Below, in pieces: positions 30,581 through 31,294 of a stretch of DNA of 31,294 bases (its first letter is position 1; every line of letters starts with the position of its first letter). The notes under the pieces are model-generated. The model worked only from the letters and a program-made list of their open reading frames with translations. It ran no database searches and had not been told where the DNA came from. The stretch spans positions 1,637 to 32,930 of the forward strand of contig JAHFEP010000003.1 in the NCBI GenBank assembly GCA_023248415.1, given 5' to 3'. The DNA comes from Nitrospirota bacterium (GTDB taxonomy: Bacteria; Nitrospirota; CAKKRA01; 9FT-COMBO-42-15). The translations under genes and the position numbers were made by a program.

Positions 30581-31087
30581 CTACCTATGACACTGATTAC
30601 AATCCGTGCTAACATGTCTTTTTTCATGGCAGTTAATGCAATTTTCCATTTTTATTTTAAGAAATTGCTTTTCAGGCGGAGAAGTTAGCGTACCCATATC
30701 GCCATGACAGAGGTTACAACTTAGTTTTCCTATTGCCACATGTCTTCTATGCGAAAAAGATGCATAGTCTGAAACATGATAAATGGAAAGCCAAGGTATT
30801 CGTTTTTGATTTTTTACATATTCATGCACCTTCTTTTCTTCTGAGGAATTGCCTATAAGGACTAAATGACATATGCCACATACATCAATATTCGGTATAC
30901 TTGCGCGAGACTCGGTCTCAACATATTTGTGACAGAAAATACAATCAATCCCCATTTTTTTATGGTGTAATTGGTGGTTAAATTTAATAGGTTGAACCAT
31001 AGCAGATTGGTTAATCATAGCCTGAACAAAAATTACACCTGCTACAACACCTATCAGAAACAAGATAAAAACCACAATCTTTTTCAT
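30581..31087 (-). CDS. Pentaheme membrane-anchored cytochrome c, ActA/QrcA-like
   Basis: The 168-residue protein has one N-terminal helix (about 3-22) and five CxxCH motifs starting at residues 49, 70, 124, 150 and 163. Segments IKFNHQLHHKKMGIDCIFCH, RASIPNIDVCGICH and FSHRRHVAIGKLSCNLCHG are typical of the ActA/QrcA class III-like family. QrcA carries six hemes and ActA five, so on heme count it resembles ActA. It heads the operon and would take electrons from the complex on the periplasmic side. GAGGGGG lies right before the ATG. The next gene begins 34 bases after the stop. Confidence 0.92.
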   Translation of the reverse strand: MKKIVVFILFLIGVVAGVIFVQAMINQSAMVQPIKFNHQLHHKKMGIDCIFCHKYVETESRASIPNIDVCGICHLVLIGNSSEEKKVHEYVKNQKRIPWLSIYHVSDYASFSHRRHVAIGKLSCNLCHGDMGTLTSPPEKQFLKIKMENCINCHEKRHVSTDCNQCHR

Positions 31088-31107
31088 ACCCCCTCATTTT
31101 ATCAATA

Positions 31108-31120
31108 ATTTAGACTAAAT
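31108..31120. promoter_or_regulatory. Palindromic candidate operator upstream of the Qrc/ACIII-like operon
   Basis: ATTTAGACTAAAT is a perfect 6+1+6 palindrome centred at 31114, 21 bases upstream of the ActA-like start. On the minus strand a TAAAAT -10-like box lies at about 31096-31101. The -35 side is weak, so the exact promoter is not settled. Confidence 0.35.
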
Positions 31121-31127
31121 CCCATTT

Positions 31128-31265
31128 TTAGCCGAAATTATATAGTGGCCCCTCTGCATCAGGCAGCCACTGCTGACCACAGAATCTATCTATCTTGTAT
31201 TCTTTTCCCTTAAAGGTTATTGCTCCATCCTTTTTAACCCGTTTTGTATCATGAATAGAAAATAC
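31128..31265 (-). pseudogene. C-terminal remnant, possibly of a DDE transposase
   Basis: A frame without a start codon ends at TAA (31128-31130). It reads SIHDTKRVKKDGAITFKGKE, then YKIDRFCGQQWLPDAEG and PLYNFG. The KRVKKDGAITFKGKEYKI pattern resembles the C-terminal tail of some DDE-type transposases. An in-frame stop (31266-31268) lies upstream, inside the 34-bp repeat, and the gene similarity stops near where the repeat starts (31260/31261). The piece therefore looks truncated by the repeat. Confidence 0.4.
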
Positions 31266-31294
31266 CTAAAAAGGGGGCGCCTTAAGGGAGAAGG
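31261..31294. repeat. 34-bp direct repeat, copy 2, at the window end
   Basis: Identical over all 34 available bases to 24042-24075. The repeat probably continues beyond the window, and the exact end here suggests an assembly break in a multi-copy sequence. Confidence 0.95.

Noticed and set aside
1..31294. tRNA, rRNA, CRISPR array, phage genes
   Set aside because: Both strands were scanned by eye; no cloverleaf, rRNA signature or regularly spaced repeats were found. A covariance search could still reveal a small RNA.

Overview
The window looks like the chromosome of an anaerobic or facultative, rod-shaped, Gram-negative bacterium with moderate-to-low GC. It carries a complete mre/PBP2/RodA rod-shape cluster and an 871-residue radical SAM-DUF2344 fusion next to RNase G. 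A Tat/Sec-exported respiratory system of the kind seen in Nitrospirota and the former deltaproteobacterial lineages (Desulfobacterota and relatives) occupies the last 12 kb. No rRNA or taxonomic marker longer than rpsB, tsf, pyrH and frr is present, so the phylum is an inference.

Layout. 1-1250 (minus): tandem HD-GYP protein running off the left edge. 1447-1875: RDD membrane protein, closed by a terminator. 1933-7436 (plus): mreB, mreC, mreD, mrdA, rodA, with a palindromic repeat between mreB and mreC. 7444-13104 (plus): radical SAM-DUF2344 fusion, RNase G, second radical SAM protein. 13101-14144 (minus): a 59-residue protein and a DUF3786 Fe-S protein. 14374-17101 (plus): rpsB-tsf-pyrH-frr, ending in a long hairpin. 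17102-19361 (plus): an accessory patch (membrane protein, NAD(P)-binding epimerase-like protein, ParE-type toxin-antitoxin pair), closed by a strong terminator at 19389-19419.

19418-31087 is all minus strand and holds two respiratory operons. The upstream one (31087 to 24143) encodes a complex related to Qrc and alternative complex III: pentaheme cytochrome, Tat-exported molybdopterin-fold subunit without an obvious Mo ligand, four-cluster ferredoxin-like subunit, NrfD-type quinone-binding membrane subunit, tiny 2-TM protein, a tetraheme cytochrome of four tandem domains sharing a WNH motif, and a monoheme cytochrome c. The downstream one (23907 to 19418), driven by a consensus TTGACA-16-TATAAT promoter, encodes a Rieske/cytochrome b complex of the split b6f type. 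It keeps the cytochrome b6 cysteine that holds heme ci, but has no cytochrome c1 or f; pentaheme, pentaheme and 11-heme (NapC/NrfH-like N-terminus) cytochromes take that place. I count 31 CxxCH motifs in this block. The inferred logic is two quinol-oxidising complexes feeding a shared periplasmic multiheme network; the terminal acceptor is not encoded here.

The last 34 bases of the window repeat exactly at 24042-24075, so the window probably ends at an assembly break in a repeat. No tRNA, rRNA or CRISPR array was seen.
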